A stretch of 64,000 nucleotides of DNA from Halomonas sp. DQ26W (GCF_003339685.1 NZ_QPKI01000009.1:52630-116629); one strand, 5' to 3'; counted from the stretch's first letter, positions 47,583 to 56,965 are shown. The notes: generated from the sequence alone by a model not told the origin. Program-made: numbers and translations.

Positions 47583-48416
47583 ATGACAGCCCCATTCTCG
47601 AGCCACGGCGACCCTGCCACCCAGCATGACCACGACCTTCGTTTCGGCGGTATCCGTCGGCTCTATGGCGCCCGTGCCGCCGAGCGCTTCCGCACCGCCC
47701 ATGTGGTGGTGGTGGGTGTCGGCGGCGTGGGCAGCTGGGCGGTGGAGGCGCTGGCCCGCTCGGGAATCGGCAAGCTCACGCTGATCGACCTGGACGATGT
47801 CTGCGTCTCCAACGTCAATCGCCAGCTCCACGCCCTGGACGGAACCATCGGCCGACCCAAGGTGGAGGTCCTGGCCGAGCGCTGCCGGGCGATCCAGCCG
47901 GGCATCGAGGTGGTGGCGGATACCGCCTTCGTCACCCCCACCAACCTGGCCGAGCGCATACCCCAGGACGCCGACCACGTGGTGGACGCCATCGACAGCG
48001 TGCTGGCCAAGGCCGCTCTGATCGCCTGGTGCAAGCGCCGCAAGCTACCGATCACGGTGACCGGTGCCGCCGGGGGCCAGACCGACCCGACACGCATCCG
48101 CATAGCGGACCTCAGCCGTACGGAGCACGACCCGCTGCTGGCCAAGGTTCGTGCACGCTTGCGCCGTGATTTCGGCTTCTCGCGAAACCCCAAGCGCCGC
48201 TTCTCGGTGGAGTGCGTCTATTCTGAAGAACAACTGGTCTATCCGGGCAACGATGGCGAGGTGTGCTTCCAGAAACCGGGGACCGGCGAGCCGACACGGC
48301 TAGACTGCGCCTCGGGCTTCGGTGCAGCCACCTTCGTCACCGGCAGCTTCGGTTTCGTTGCCGTCTCGCGGGTGCTGGCCAGATTGGCCAGGCTCGCCGC
48401 CGCCCCCGGCAAGTGA
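47583..48416 (+). CDS. tcdA: tRNA threonylcarbamoyladenosine dehydratase TcdA (CsdL)
   Basis: 277 residues of the E1/ThiF family: RFGGIRRLYGARAAERFRTAHVVVVGVGGVGSWAVEALARSGIG, LTLIDLDDVCVSNVNRQLHAL, DHVVDAIDSVLAK, ITVTGAAGGQTDPTRI, and the C-terminal CASGFGAATFVTGSFG. It uses ATP to cyclise t6A37 to ct6A in tRNAs, working downstream of TsaC, which is also in this window. In E. coli it partners the CsdA-CsdE sulfur system; no csdA lies nearby. Confidence 0.94.
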   Translation: MTAPFSSHGDPATQHDHDLRFGGIRRLYGARAAERFRTAHVVVVGVGGVGSWAVEALARSGIGKLTLIDLDDVCVSNVNRQLHALDGTIGRPKVEVLAERCRAIQPGIEVVADTAFVTPTNLAERIPQDADHVVDAIDSVLAKAALIAWCKRRKLPITVTGAAGGQTDPTRIRIADLSRTEHDPLLAKVRARLRRDFGFSRNPKRRFSVECVYSEEQLVYPGNDGEVCFQKPGTGEPTRLDCASGFGAATFVTGSFGFVAVSRVLARLARLAAAPGK

Positions 48417-48450
48417 CCCTCCAACCCCGCCTCACAGCATGGAGTCTACG

Positions 48451-48675
48451 ATGACACGCCCCTATCCCGTTCCCGGCATCTACAGCCACTACAAGGGCAA
48501 CCGCTACGAGGTGCTGGGCGTCGCCCACCACAGCGAGAGCGAAGACGCCCTGGTGGTCTATCGCGCCCTCTACGGCGAGTACGGATTGTGGGTACGGCCA
48601 ATCGCCATGTTCACCGAAACCGTCGAAGTACAGGGCCAAACGGTGCCGCGCTTCGACCTGGAGAAGGCGTTCTAG
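48451..48675 (+). CDS. DUF1653-family small protein
   Basis: 74 residues from ATG 48451, with GGAG six bases upstream. The sequence PVPGIYSHYKGNRYEVLGVAHHSESEDALVVYRALYGEYGLWVRP then MFTETVEVQGQTVPRF is the DUF1653 pattern (GxYxHYKGxxYEVL, WVRPxxMF). It is a small cytoplasmic beta protein of unknown function. It begins 34 bp after tcdA and converges on the ABC permease gene, with a four-base overlap of the ends. Confidence 0.9.
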   Translation: MTRPYPVPGIYSHYKGNRYEVLGVAHHSESEDALVVYRALYGEYGLWVRPIAMFTETVEVQGQTVPRFDLEKAF

Positions 48676-49439
48676 CGCTGCCCCCGATGTGCCCACCCCG
48701 TCATCCGCTTCTCCAGCACGGCAAACAGCTCATACATCACCATCGCCATGGCGCTGATCACGATCAGTCCGGCGAATACCAGCGCCATGCGCATCTGCGA
48801 GCCGGCACTCATCATCAGGTAACCGATACCCTGGTTGGAGGCCACCGTTTCCGACACCACGGTGCCGACGAAGGCCAGGGTGATAGCCACCTTCAACGAG
48901 GCGAAGAAGTAGGGCAGCGAGCGCGGCAGCCCCACCTTGAGCAGCACGTCGAGACGCTTGGCCCCAAGTACCCGCAGTACGTCCTCCATTTCCGGCTCCA
49001 GGGTCGCAAGCCCGGTGGCCACGTTGACCACGATAGGGAAGAAGCAGATCAGGAAGGCGGTAAGGATCGCTGGCACCGAGCCGATGCCGAACCACACCAC
49101 CAGGATCGGCACGAAGGCGACCTTGGGAATTGCGTTGAACCCCACCAGCAGCGGGTAGCAGGCATGGTAGAGAAATTTCGACGAACCGATGATGAAGCCC
49201 AGCAGCAGGCCGACCGCCACGCCGATGCCAAAGCCGACCATGGTGGTCCAGAAGGTCTGCCAGGAGTGCATACCGATGGGACCGGCGTAGGTCACCAGCG
49301 CCTGCGCCGTGGCCCAGGCCCCGGGAAAAATGAACTCCGGCACGTCGAGCAGACGCACCGTGGCTTCCCAGATCACCACCAGGATCGCCACCGCTGCCCA
49401 GGGCGCGATCCGCTGGCGGCTCTTTTCACTCAGTTGCAT
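48672..49439 (-). CDS. ABC transporter permease (NitT/TauT type)
   Basis: 255 residues from ATG 49439 (MQLSEKSRQRIAPWAAV). Six hydrophobic segments; the EAA loop reads EDVLRVLGAKRLDVLLKVGLPRSLPYFFASLKVAI, and DIR-type motifs as in SsuC/TauC/ThiX-like permeases. The N-terminus IWEATVRLLDVPEFIFPGAWATAQALV is typical of BPD transport inner-membrane components. It forms the membrane pore of the importer encoded with the two upstream minus-strand genes. Last gene of the operon. Confidence 0.92.
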   Translation of the reverse strand: MQLSEKSRQRIAPWAAVAILVVIWEATVRLLDVPEFIFPGAWATAQALVTYAGPIGMHSWQTFWTTMVGFGIGVAVGLLLGFIIGSSKFLYHACYPLLVGFNAIPKVAFVPILVVWFGIGSVPAILTAFLICFFPIVVNVATGLATLEPEMEDVLRVLGAKRLDVLLKVGLPRSLPYFFASLKVAITLAFVGTVVSETVASNQGIGYLMMSAGSQMRMALVFAGLIVISAMAMVMYELFAVLEKRMTGWAHRGQR

Positions 49440-49452
49440 GTCACGTCCTCGA

Positions 49453-50298
49453 TCAGGTCCCGCGAATCTCGCCGATCTGCTTGCGCAGGCTCTGCACCAG
49501 GCCGGTGAACGGCTCCTCGTAGGTGATCGCCAGTTCACGCGGCCGCGGCAGGTCAATGGTGCGCCGTTCGATGATGCGCCCCGGGCGCCGGCTCATGACA
49601 TACACGGTGTCGGCCAGGAAGGCCGCCTCGCGCAGGTCATGAGTCACCAGCACCACAGTGAAACGCTGGAACTCCCACAGGTCGCGCAGCACGCACCAAA
49701 GCTCCTCGCGGGTAAAAGCATCCAGGGCAGCGAAGGGTTCATCAAGCATCAGCAGCCGCGGGCGATGGATCAGCGCCCGGCAGATAGACGCCCGCTGCTG
49801 CATACCGCCGGAGAGCTGCCAGGGAAACTGGTCCTCGTAGCCCTCGAGACCCACGGTGCGCAACAGTTCACGGGCCCAACCGACGAACTCGGCCCGGCGC
49901 TTGCGAAACTGCGAGCGGTAAGGCTTGACGATCTCCAGCGGCAGCAGGACGTTATCCAACGTGGTCCGCCAGGGCAGCAAGTTGGCATTCTGGAACGCCA
50001 TGCCTGATATCTTCAGCGGGCCACCGACCGGCTTTCCATCGACCCTCACCTGGCCTGCGGTTGGGCCATGCAGGCCGGTGCACAGCTTCATGAACGTCGA
50101 CTTGCCACAGCCACTGGGGCCGACGAAGGCAACGAACTCGCCCTCATCGATGGAAAGCGTGATGTCTTCGATGGCGTTGCCCGAATCGTCGTAGGCCAGG
50201 CTCACCTCGTCAAAGGCAACGAAGGGCGTGTCGGCGGCTCCACCACGCCCCGGCTCCACAGCCCCGTCGGCGGACAGGTCCTGGGATGTTTCCAGCAT
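49453..50298 (-). CDS. ABC transporter ATP-binding protein (NitT/TauT type)
   Basis: 281 residues: Walker A GPSGCGKSTFMKL, Q-loop MAFQNANLLPWRTTLDNVLLPLE, signature LSGGMQQRASICRALIHRP, Walker B LLMLDEPFAALD and H-loop VLVTHDLREAAFLAD. This is the SsuB/TauB/ThiZ subgroup. It energises the permease; it lies 13 bp upstream of the permease gene and just after the binding-protein gene. Confidence 0.94.
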   Translation of the reverse strand: MLETSQDLSADGAVEPGRGGAADTPFVAFDEVSLAYDDSGNAIEDITLSIDEGEFVAFVGPSGCGKSTFMKLCTGLHGPTAGQVRVDGKPVGGPLKISGMAFQNANLLPWRTTLDNVLLPLEIVKPYRSQFRKRRAEFVGWARELLRTVGLEGYEDQFPWQLSGGMQQRASICRALIHRPRLLMLDEPFAALDAFTREELWCVLRDLWEFQRFTVVLVTHDLREAAFLADTVYVMSRRPGRIIERRTIDLPRPRELAITYEEPFTGLVQSLRKQIGEIRGT

Positions 50299-50302
50299 GC
50301 CG

Positions 50303-51352
50303 CTACTCCGCCCGGCCAGGAAAGATCATCCGCTCATTCTGAGGCGGCAGGAAACGAGAGGTGAAGACCCGCTCGGGTTCGGGCACCGACGGTAGCTCAT
50401 AGGCATCGGCCACCAGCTGAATGGCGTTGCGCAATCGCTCCTCGTCCACCGCCCCGGCGCCATTGGCGCGAGCGTCCTCGGTGTCGATCACGCTGCCGAT
50501 GGCAAGCTTGAGTCGCCGGATCTCCATCTCCCTGTCGATCAGCGAGTCACGGTTGTAGACATACTCGATGGCACCATCCGGGTCGGCCAGGGTCTCCTCG
50601 AGGGCACGGTTGAAGGCGCGAAGGAAGCCCTCGACGGCTTTGGGGTGCTCCTCGGAGAAAGCCTGGCTGGCGATGATGGCATTGCCATAGAGCGGCACGC
50701 CATAGTCGGGAAACGGCATGATGGTGAGCGCCTCTTCACTCATCCCTCGCCCTTCCAGGTTGAGCAGGCTGGTGAAGTAGAAGCCGGTGATCGCGTCCAC
50801 GTCACCGCGTACCAGCAGAGTCTCGCGCAGGGTCGGGTCGACGTTCTGCCACTCGACGTCGTCGGCGTCGAGGTCGTTGGCCGCGGCAAAGATGCCCCAG
50901 GCCCGGTAGCCGGTATCGAAGGCCGGTGCGGCGATGGACTTGCCGGCAAGGTCCGCGGGCGACTCGATATCGCGATCTTTGCGCGCGAAGACCGAGGCGG
51001 GGCTACCGTCATACACCACATAGACCCCCTGGATGCCAGGCCCATCGGGATTCTCGGCGAGAAACTCCACCAGGGCATTGAGGTCACCGAAGCCCATTTC
51101 GTATGCCCCGGAGGCGACACGATTGATGGCGCCGGCAGAGCCACTGCCGGAATCCACCTCGACCCTGAGCCCCTCCTCGGCGAAGTAGCCGCGCTCCACG
51201 GCCATCAGGAAGGGGGCCGAAGGACCCTCGAAACGCCAATCTAGCTGGAAACGAATGCGGGTCTCGTCGGCCTGGACGAGCGATGTCCCGACCAATGAAA
51301 GACCGAGTGCGCCGACCAGCAGGCCGGTGGAAGGTAAAAGGTAACGACTCAT
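50303..51352 (-). CDS. NMT1/THI5-like ABC substrate-binding protein
   Basis: 349 residues from ATG 51352 with GAGGG eight bases upstream. Signal peptide to about residue 27 (LSLVGTSLVQA-DE). IRFQLDWRFEGPSAPFLMAVERGYFAEEGLRVEVDSGSGSAGAINRVASGAYEMGFGDLNALVEF is the NMT1 pattern, with a WxxNVDP-like QNVDPTLRETLLVRGDVDAITGF. Such proteins bind thiamine precursors, pyrimidines, riboflavin, taurine or nitrate; the DWRFEGPSAPF opening resembles pyrimidine/riboflavin-type members, but I cannot assign the ligand. No TPP or FMN riboswitch is recognisable upstream. Confidence 0.88.
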   Translation of the reverse strand: MSRYLLPSTGLLVGALGLSLVGTSLVQADETRIRFQLDWRFEGPSAPFLMAVERGYFAEEGLRVEVDSGSGSAGAINRVASGAYEMGFGDLNALVEFLAENPDGPGIQGVYVVYDGSPASVFARKDRDIESPADLAGKSIAAPAFDTGYRAWGIFAAANDLDADDVEWQNVDPTLRETLLVRGDVDAITGFYFTSLLNLEGRGMSEEALTIMPFPDYGVPLYGNAIIASQAFSEEHPKAVEGFLRAFNRALEETLADPDGAIEYVYNRDSLIDREMEIRRLKLAIGSVIDTEDARANGAGAVDEERLRNAIQLVADAYELPSVPEPERVFTSRFLPPQNERMIFPGRAE

Positions 51353-51384
51353 CAAGGCTGCCCTCGCAGGTTCTGGTTACGATT

Positions 51385-51390
51385 ATTATA
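51385..51390 (-). promoter_or_regulatory. -10 box for the ABC importer operon
   Basis: Minus-strand TATAAT in an AT-rich patch 33 bp before the binding-protein ATG. No good -35 is seen, so an activator is possible. The rest of the 310-bp gap up to the bfr terminator shows no gene. Confidence 0.45.
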
Positions 51391-51554
51391 TGCAGCTTTC
51401 TTGCCAACTCCACACACACAGGTAATCAAGCGTGGCGTGCGCACCCATATAAAGCAGGGCAAGGCGGCCAGGGCAACGTACGGGTACAGTGCGCGACGAC
51501 TGGCACGCCTACATGCACCAGCGTAGAACATTGACGCCGGTTTCCCGGAGCGAG

Positions 51555-51598
51555 CAAGAAAAGGAAAACGTCGACACCGGCACAGCGCACCGGTGTCG
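51555..51598 (-). terminator. Terminator of bfr
   Basis: Nine-bp stem CGACACCGG/CCGGTGTCG (51572-51580 and 51590-51598). Read on the minus strand it is followed by ACGTTTTCCTTTTCTT, a T-rich run fitting intrinsic termination about 70 bp after the bfr stop. Confidence 0.65.
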
Positions 51599-51668
51599 TT
51601 AGGATAGTGTCGTTAGGGAAGAGATCGGTGAGGGTAGGGAATAAGAGAACGCAGCCCTGCGGCAGGCC

Positions 51669-52151
51669 TTACTCGTCGCCCGCTTCCTGCATCTGCTTGA
51701 GCATGTAGTTCTCGATACCGACCTTGTCGATCAGGCCGAGCTCTGTCTCGATGTGGTCAATGTGGTCTTCCTCATCGGCAAGGATGTCGCGGAAGAGATC
51801 GCGGCTCACGTAGTCCTTGATCTGCTCACAATAGGTGATTGCTTCGATATAGTCGTTACGTCCTTCGTGCTCGATCTTGAGATCGCATTCGAGCATCTCG
51901 CGCACGTTCTCACCGATATGCAGCTTGCCTAGATCCTGCAAGTTGGGAATGCCTTCCAGGAAAAGAATACGCTCGATCAACCTGTCGGCATGCTGCATCT
52001 CCTCGATGGACTCGTCGTACTCCCACTTGGCCAACGCCTTGAGACCCCAGTCCTTGTACATCTTGGCATGCAGGAAGTACTGATTGATCGCGACCATCTC
52101 GTTGCCGAGTGCGGTGTTTAGATGTTCGATGACCTTGGCATCGCCTTTCAT
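51669..52151 (-). CDS. bfr: Bacterioferritin
   Basis: 160 residues from ATG 52151 ([18 protein letters not shown]), with GGAG about eight bases upstream. The diiron ligands E18, E51, H54 and the haem-ligand M52 are visible ([40 protein letters not shown]), as are E94-region [14 protein letters not shown] and [13 protein letters not shown]. The 24-mer stores iron as ferric mineral and oxidises Fe(II). bfd lies 170 bp upstream on the same strand but with its own promoter. Confidence 0.97.
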   Translation of the reverse strand: MKGDAKVIEHLNTALGNEMVAINQYFLHAKMYKDWGLKALAKWEYDESIEEMQHADRLIERILFLEGIPNLQDLGKLHIGENVREMLECDLKIEHEGRNDYIEAITYCEQIKDYVSRDLFRDILADEEDHIDHIETELGLIDKVGIENYMLKQMQEAGDE

Positions 52152-52318
52152 TGCGCTTCTCCATTCTCGTCGGGTGTCGGGGGATAGATCAGTATTGGCT
52201 ACACTGACAAAAAAGTCCAACCACGACAAGAGCTTGGACAAAAGCCAACAAGAATGATAGAGATTGGCATCGGGACTGGAGCCGGCACAGCCCGCCGCGT
52301 CAGCCCCAGAGGAGAAGG

Positions 52319-52525
52319 CTATACGGCATATGCCAGGCCGGCTGCCGATGCCTGCATTTCCGACCTGATGGCATCACGTGTGATGGTCTTGGCCAGGCAA
52401 GCACACTTGCCGCACTGGGTAGCACAGCCGGTCTCGCCCTGCACTTCGCGCCAGCTACGTGCTCCGTCCTCGACGGCCGAGCGAATCTTGTGGTCGGATA
52501 CGCCTTTGCACAGACATACGTACAT
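52319..52525 (-). CDS. bfd: Bacterioferritin-associated ferredoxin Bfd
   Basis: 68 residues starting [29 protein letters not shown]. The four [2Fe-2S] cysteines are C4, C6 and the pair in [11 protein letters not shown] (C-x-C ... C-x2-C). Bfd reduces the bacterioferritin core to release iron under starvation. A Fur-like site lies just upstream at 52557-52575. It is separated from bfr, so the two can respond oppositely to iron. Confidence 0.95.
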   Translation of the reverse strand: MYVCLCKGVSDHKIRSAVEDGARSWREVQGETGCATQCGKCACLAKTITRDAIRSEMQASAAGLAYAV

Positions 52526-52556
52526 TTGCCATCACCTCGTCATAGCCTACAAGGTT

Positions 52557-52575
52557 AATGTAAATGATTCGCATA
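52557..52575 (-). promoter_or_regulatory. Fur box upstream of bfd
   Basis: The plus strand reads AATGTAAATGATTCGCATA, which on the coding strand is TATGCGAATCATTTACATT. This fits repeated NATAAT-type Fur hexamers (AATGAT core). It sits about 31 bp before the bfd ATG in a locally AT-rich stretch. Fur repression of bfd is known in other gammaproteobacteria. Confidence 0.65.
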
Positions 52576-52645
52576 GACTATCGCAAGTGACGATCGGACA
52601 TTTTTTGATCGACGTCATTGTTTCCGGCCACCTGCCCTCGTGATG

Positions 52646-53122
52646 TCACCGGCGGGCTTTGGGCACCACCACCACCCGGGTGCCGGAGGCGATATCGGAC
52701 CAGCTGCGCTTTTGCCCATCGAAGAGAATCCACCAGTAGCCAAGGCCAAGAGCCGCCAACGACACCCACCCCACCAGGTAGCGCACCAGGCTCTGGGTCC
52801 AGGTGATCGAGCACCCGTCGTCGGTCTGTACGCGCAATCGCCAGGCCTGCATCCCCAAGGTCATGCCGCCACGGGTCCAGGAAAAGGCGAAGAAGACGTA
52901 GGCGCTGAGTGCCAGGGCAAGGCGCAGCGAGAGCACCTGGGCGAGGCCGGCCCCTACCGTTTCAGGCGGCAACTCCAGCACAAGCCTCACCCAGGCCACG
53001 TGGACAGTGGTGATGCCGATCCAGATAGCCAGCACCAGCAGCGCGTCGTACACCATCGCACCCATTCGCTTGCCCAGACCGGCCGGCCATACTTCGTCGA
53101 GCTGATCGAAACGTCGTTGCAT
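52646..53122 (-). CDS. RDD-family membrane protein
   Basis: 158 residues. The RDD domain starts at AGLGKRMGAMVYDALLVLAIWIG (conserved R-M-x-A-x-x-YD) with three hydrophobic segments and WTRGGMTLGMQAWRLRVQTDDGCSITWTQSLVRYLVG. RDD proteins are inner-membrane proteins of unclear function, in some halophiles linked to Na+ transport. It lies six bases after lptG on the same strand and may be co-expressed with lptFG. Confidence 0.88.
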   Translation of the reverse strand: MQRRFDQLDEVWPAGLGKRMGAMVYDALLVLAIWIGITTVHVAWVRLVLELPPETVGAGLAQVLSLRLALALSAYVFFAFSWTRGGMTLGMQAWRLRVQTDDGCSITWTQSLVRYLVGWVSLAALGLGYWWILFDGQKRSWSDIASGTRVVVVPKARR

Positions 53123-53128
53123 AGACTC

Positions 53129-54193
53129 CTAGCCTGTTCGTCGCAGGAAATAGAACCCCAGGGCCGCACTGATCAGGGTTGGCGCCAGCACAGCCCATAT
53201 CGGTGAAAAGCCGAATACCGTGGACGCAGGTGCCAGCAGATCCTGCAGATACTTGAAGCAGAGCCCGGTCACCACGCCGTAGAAAACCCGTGTGCCGGCC
53301 GCCACGGTACGCAGCGGGCCGAAGACAAAGGAGGCTGCCACCAGCACCAGCGACGCCATGGTCAGCGGCATCAGCATCTTCTGCCAAAAATAGAGCAGTG
53401 GCTGAGTAGCCTGCAGCCCCTGGTCATGCAGGAAACGGGCATAGGCCCAGAGCTCACTGGGCGCCTGGCTGTTGATGGGGCGCAGCAGACGGTTGAGCTG
53501 AGCTGGCGTCAAGCTGGTCTCCCACCCCTGCTCGGCTAGGTGTTCGGCCGCGGTACGCCCCTCATCGAAACGCGTCGTGGCCACGCCCTCGAGTACCCAG
53601 TTACCGTCACGCCAGACGGCACGCTCGGCCACGGTGGCCTCGCGCAGCTCATGGCCCTCGAAACGGTAGCGGGTCAGGTCGACAACGGTATCGTCGGCGC
53701 GTATGGCGCCGAAGCGATAGACGCTGTCGCCCTCGCGCTGCCAGCCGCCGCGCTGCATCACCACCGCGCCTTCACCCTGCATCTGTTCCAGTCGCCAGGC
53801 GCTGGCGAACTGCTCGGTGCGCGGGCTGACATACTCGGCCACGATCAGTACCGCCACCACCACCAGGATAATCGGCTTCATGACACCCCAGAGTATCCGG
53901 GTGAGTGAGCGGCCCGCGGCCCGCATCACCGTCAGTTCGTTGCTCGATGCCATGCTGCCCAGACCAACCAGGGCACCGATCAGCACCCCCACCGGGGCAT
54001 ACTGATAGAAGCGCCAGGGCAGCCGCATGATCAGGTAAAGCAGCACCTGGAAGGCACCAAAGTCACCTTCCACGTCGTCCAGGTCGTTGATGTAGGAAAT
54101 CACCAGGTCAAGACCCAGCAACAGCACCTGTACCACAAGAATGGCGCCAAGCACATTGCGGGCGATATAGCGATCGAGACGATCCGTCACCAT
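53129..54193 (-). CDS. lptG: LPS export permease LptG
   Basis: 354 residues from ATG 54193, overlapping the lptF stop by one base (TGATG). Membrane helices at both ends surround a periplasmic beta-jellyroll. VTDRLDRYIARNVLGAILVVQVLLLGLDL, APVGVLIGALVGLGSMASSNELTVMRAAGRS and the C-terminal VFYGVVTGLCFKYLQDLLAPASTVFG are LptG-specific. With LptF and LptB2 it extracts lipopolysaccharide from the inner membrane. Confidence 0.96.
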   Translation of the reverse strand: MVTDRLDRYIARNVLGAILVVQVLLLGLDLVISYINDLDDVEGDFGAFQVLLYLIMRLPWRFYQYAPVGVLIGALVGLGSMASSNELTVMRAAGRSLTRILWGVMKPIILVVVAVLIVAEYVSPRTEQFASAWRLEQMQGEGAVVMQRGGWQREGDSVYRFGAIRADDTVVDLTRYRFEGHELREATVAERAVWRDGNWVLEGVATTRFDEGRTAAEHLAEQGWETSLTPAQLNRLLRPINSQAPSELWAYARFLHDQGLQATQPLLYFWQKMLMPLTMASLVLVAASFVFGPLRTVAAGTRVFYGVVTGLCFKYLQDLLAPASTVFGFSPIWAVLAPTLISAALGFYFLRRTG

Positions 54194-55272
54194 CAGCGCA
54201 TTCCCTTCTTCTGGGCACGCACCATCATGCCCAGACCGAGCACCAAGAAGGCGGCGTGAATGGGCCACATACCTATCGCAGCAGGCAAGGAACCGCGCCC
54301 GATGGCATCCAATGCCGCCAGCAGCAGGCTCAGATAGCAGACATGCAGGAAAATGGCCGGCAAAAGCTTGGCGAAGCGCCCCTGTCGCGGATTGACCCGG
54401 GACAGCGGCATCGCCATCAAGGTCAGGATGAAGACCATGATTGGCAGGGAGAGCCGCCACTGCAGCTGCGCCCTCGCCTGGCTGGTGTCATCACTCAGCA
54501 GCTCTTTCGTGGAGGCGTAATCCGGCGACTCCAGCGCACGCCGGTCGCCACCCAGCGCAAGCCGCACGGCATAGGTGGCAAACTCGAGCCGTTCGGCCTC
54601 GAATCGCCCTGGGTCGACGCTGTAGCGCTCGCCGTCAGCCAGCACCAGGAACCGGCTGCCGGTCTCTGCGTCCACGGTCTGGTAACCACTTGTCGCCCGT
54701 GTCACGGCACTCTCGGGGGTGCCGTCCCGCCTGCGCTGACGCTCGCTGATAAAAACCTCCTGCATGCGGCTGCCATCACTGCTGAAGGACTCGGTATAGG
54801 CGGTACGTCCACCGCCGAAATCCTGGAAGCGGCCCGGGGCCAGGGCGGTGAAGTCCAGCCGACTGCGCTGATCCTCCAGCATCACGGCATTGTGCAGCGC
54901 CCCGGCGGGAGTCAACCATAGGCTGCATAGCCCCACCAGAATCGCCACCAGGGTGGCCGGTATCAGGCTGACGTGCAGGAGTCGCGCGGGACTGGTGCCG
55001 CAGGCAACCAGCACGGTGATCTCACTGTTCAGATAAAGCTGGCCATAAGCGAGCAGGATGCCGAGAAAAAATGCCAGCGGCAGAATCAGCTCGAGAAACC
55101 CCGGCAGGTGATACAGCATCAGGTTACCGAGAATGCTGGCGGGAATGTTTCCCTCCGCTGCATCGGCAAAATAGCGGATGAAGCGGCTACCCATGATGAC
55201 CAGCAGAAGGACGCCGGCAACGGCGGCCATCGTCAGGAGAATCTCGCGGGTCAGGTAACGAAAAATGATCAT
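54193..55272 (-). CDS. lptF: LPS export permease LptF
   Basis: 359 residues from ATG 55272 (MIIFRYLTREILLTMAAVAGVLLL), the standard LptF start; in-frame ATGs upstream (55329, 55287) do not match. Key segments: LPLAFFLGILLAYGQLYLNSEITVLVACGTSPARLL (coupling helix) and PIMVFILTLMAMPLSRVNPRQGRFAKLLPAIFLH. It pairs with LptG in the LPS transporter. Divergent from pepA, as in E. coli and Pseudomonas. Confidence 0.96.
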   Translation of the reverse strand: MIIFRYLTREILLTMAAVAGVLLLVIMGSRFIRYFADAAEGNIPASILGNLMLYHLPGFLELILPLAFFLGILLAYGQLYLNSEITVLVACGTSPARLLHVSLIPATLVAILVGLCSLWLTPAGALHNAVMLEDQRSRLDFTALAPGRFQDFGGGRTAYTESFSSDGSRMQEVFISERQRRRDGTPESAVTRATSGYQTVDAETGSRFLVLADGERYSVDPGRFEAERLEFATYAVRLALGGDRRALESPDYASTKELLSDDTSQARAQLQWRLSLPIMVFILTLMAMPLSRVNPRQGRFAKLLPAIFLHVCYLSLLLAALDAIGRGSLPAAIGMWPIHAAFLVLGLGMMVRAQKKGMR

Positions 55273-55389
55273 GCAGCCGTCTTCCATGCAATGGCGCCAT
55301 GCCTTGAGTACACTGGGGTGACTCGGCAATGGCCTGGAGCCGTGCCGGCATTATCCAGAATCCCCCTTCGCTTGTCTTGTGGAGTCACA

Positions 55390-56910
55390 ATGGAATTCCC
55401 AGTTCAGACGGCTAATCCCGCCAAGGCCGAAACGGCCTGCCTCGTGGTACCGGTGTTCAAGGAGGGCGACCTGTTGCCCACCGCCGCCAAACTCGACGAT
55501 GCCAGTGAGCGGCTGATCGGACAGCTGATCGAGCGCGGAGACTTCGATGCCAAGGCAGGCAGCGTTCAGCTGGTGCCGTTTGCCCCCGGCCTGGGCGCCG
55601 ACCGCCTGATGCTGGTTGGTCTGGGCGAGCAGGCCAAGTGCCACGAGCGAGCCTTCATCAAGGCGCTGGACGCCGCCTTCACCGCCCTGGCCGGCCTGCC
55701 GGTGGAGGACGTCGCGGTGGCGTTCACCGATGTCCCGGTTCCCGACCGAGCCTGCGACTGGAAGGCGCGCATGGTCGCCGAGTCCGCCCACCGGGCCGTC
55801 TACCGCTTCAACGAATTTAAGTCGCAGCCGACACCGGTCCCCAGGCTGGCCCGTGTCACGCTGCTGGTCAGTGAAGGGGGCAACGCCGCAGCCGCCCGGG
55901 AAGGCGCACGTATCGGTGATGCCGTCGGCCAGGGTGTCGCCCTGACCCGCACCCTGGGCAACCTGCCGGGTAACGTCTGCACGCCACGCTACCTGGCCGA
56001 ACAGGCCGAGGTACTGGGCAAGGGTTCGGGCGCCGCGCTCACGGTCGAGATCCTCGACGAAGCGGCGCTGGAAGCGCTGGGTGCCAACAGCCTGCTCTCC
56101 GTAGGCCGCGGCAGTGAGGAGCCCACGCGACTGATCGTAATGTCGTATCAGGGCGCAGAAGACTCAGAAGAAGCGCCCCACGTACTGGTGGGCAAGGGCA
56201 TCACCTTCGACACCGGCGGTATCTCGCTCAAGCCCGGCGAGTCCATGGACGAGATGAAGTTCGACATGTGTGGCGCGGCCAGCGTATTCGGCACCGCCAA
56301 GGCTGTCCTTGCGATCAAGCCCAAGCTCAATCTGGTCTTCATCGTCGCTGCCGCCGAGAACATGCCCGATGGCCGGGCCACCAAGCCCGGCGACATCATC
56401 ACGACCCTCAAGGGCCTGTCGGTCGAGGTACTCAACACCGACGCCGAGGGCCGGCTGGTACTGTGCGACGCCCTGACCTACGCTGAGCGCTTCGAGCCTG
56501 CCAGCGTGATCGACATCGCCACCCTCACCGGGGCGGCCATCATCGCCCTTGGCCACCATGCCACGGGACTGCTCTCCAACGACGACGACCTGGCGCTGGA
56601 CCTGCTGGATGCCGGGGAAGCCGCCTGGGACCGCGCCTGGCACATGCCATTGTGGGAGGAGTACCTTGAGCAGCTCGACTCCAACTTCGCCGACCTGGCC
56701 AACATCGGCGGCCGCCCGGCCGGCACCATCACCGCCGCCTGCTTCCTCTCGCGCTTTGCCGACAAGTTCCCCTGGGCGCACCTCGACATCGCCGGCACCG
56801 CCTGGACCTCGGGCAAGCAGAAGGGGGCCAGCGGCCGCCCGGTGGGCCTGCTGACCCAATACCTGCTTGACCGGGAAGCGGATGCTCGCGTCGAGATTGG
56901 CGACAATTGA
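55390..56910 (+). CDS. pepA: Leucyl aminopeptidase PepA
   Basis: 506 residues from ATG 55390, with GGAG six bases upstream. M17 metallopeptidase: VGKGITFDTGGISLKPGESMDEMKFDMCGAASVFG holds the first zinc ligands and catalytic lysine, NTDAEGRLVLCDALTYAE the others with the catalytic arginine. It removes N-terminal residues from peptides; E. coli PepA also binds DNA in carAB control and Xer recombination. Position divergent from lptF is conserved. Confidence 0.97.
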   Translation: MEFPVQTANPAKAETACLVVPVFKEGDLLPTAAKLDDASERLIGQLIERGDFDAKAGSVQLVPFAPGLGADRLMLVGLGEQAKCHERAFIKALDAAFTALAGLPVEDVAVAFTDVPVPDRACDWKARMVAESAHRAVYRFNEFKSQPTPVPRLARVTLLVSEGGNAAAAREGARIGDAVGQGVALTRTLGNLPGNVCTPRYLAEQAEVLGKGSGAALTVEILDEAALEALGANSLLSVGRGSEEPTRLIVMSYQGAEDSEEAPHVLVGKGITFDTGGISLKPGESMDEMKFDMCGAASVFGTAKAVLAIKPKLNLVFIVAAAENMPDGRATKPGDIITTLKGLSVEVLNTDAEGRLVLCDALTYAERFEPASVIDIATLTGAAIIALGHHATGLLSNDDDLALDLLDAGEAAWDRAWHMPLWEEYLEQLDSNFADLANIGGRPAGTITAACFLSRFADKFPWAHLDIAGTAWTSGKQKGASGRPVGLLTQYLLDREADARVEIGDN

Positions 56911-56965
56911 GCCAAGAGGGTTGCCATCGCGCTCGGCAACCTTTACATCTGAACCATTGACAACG

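Noticed and set aside
51353..51668. TPP or FMN riboswitch before the NMT1-type importer
   Set aside because: None of the conserved riboswitch core sequences appear on the coding strand.
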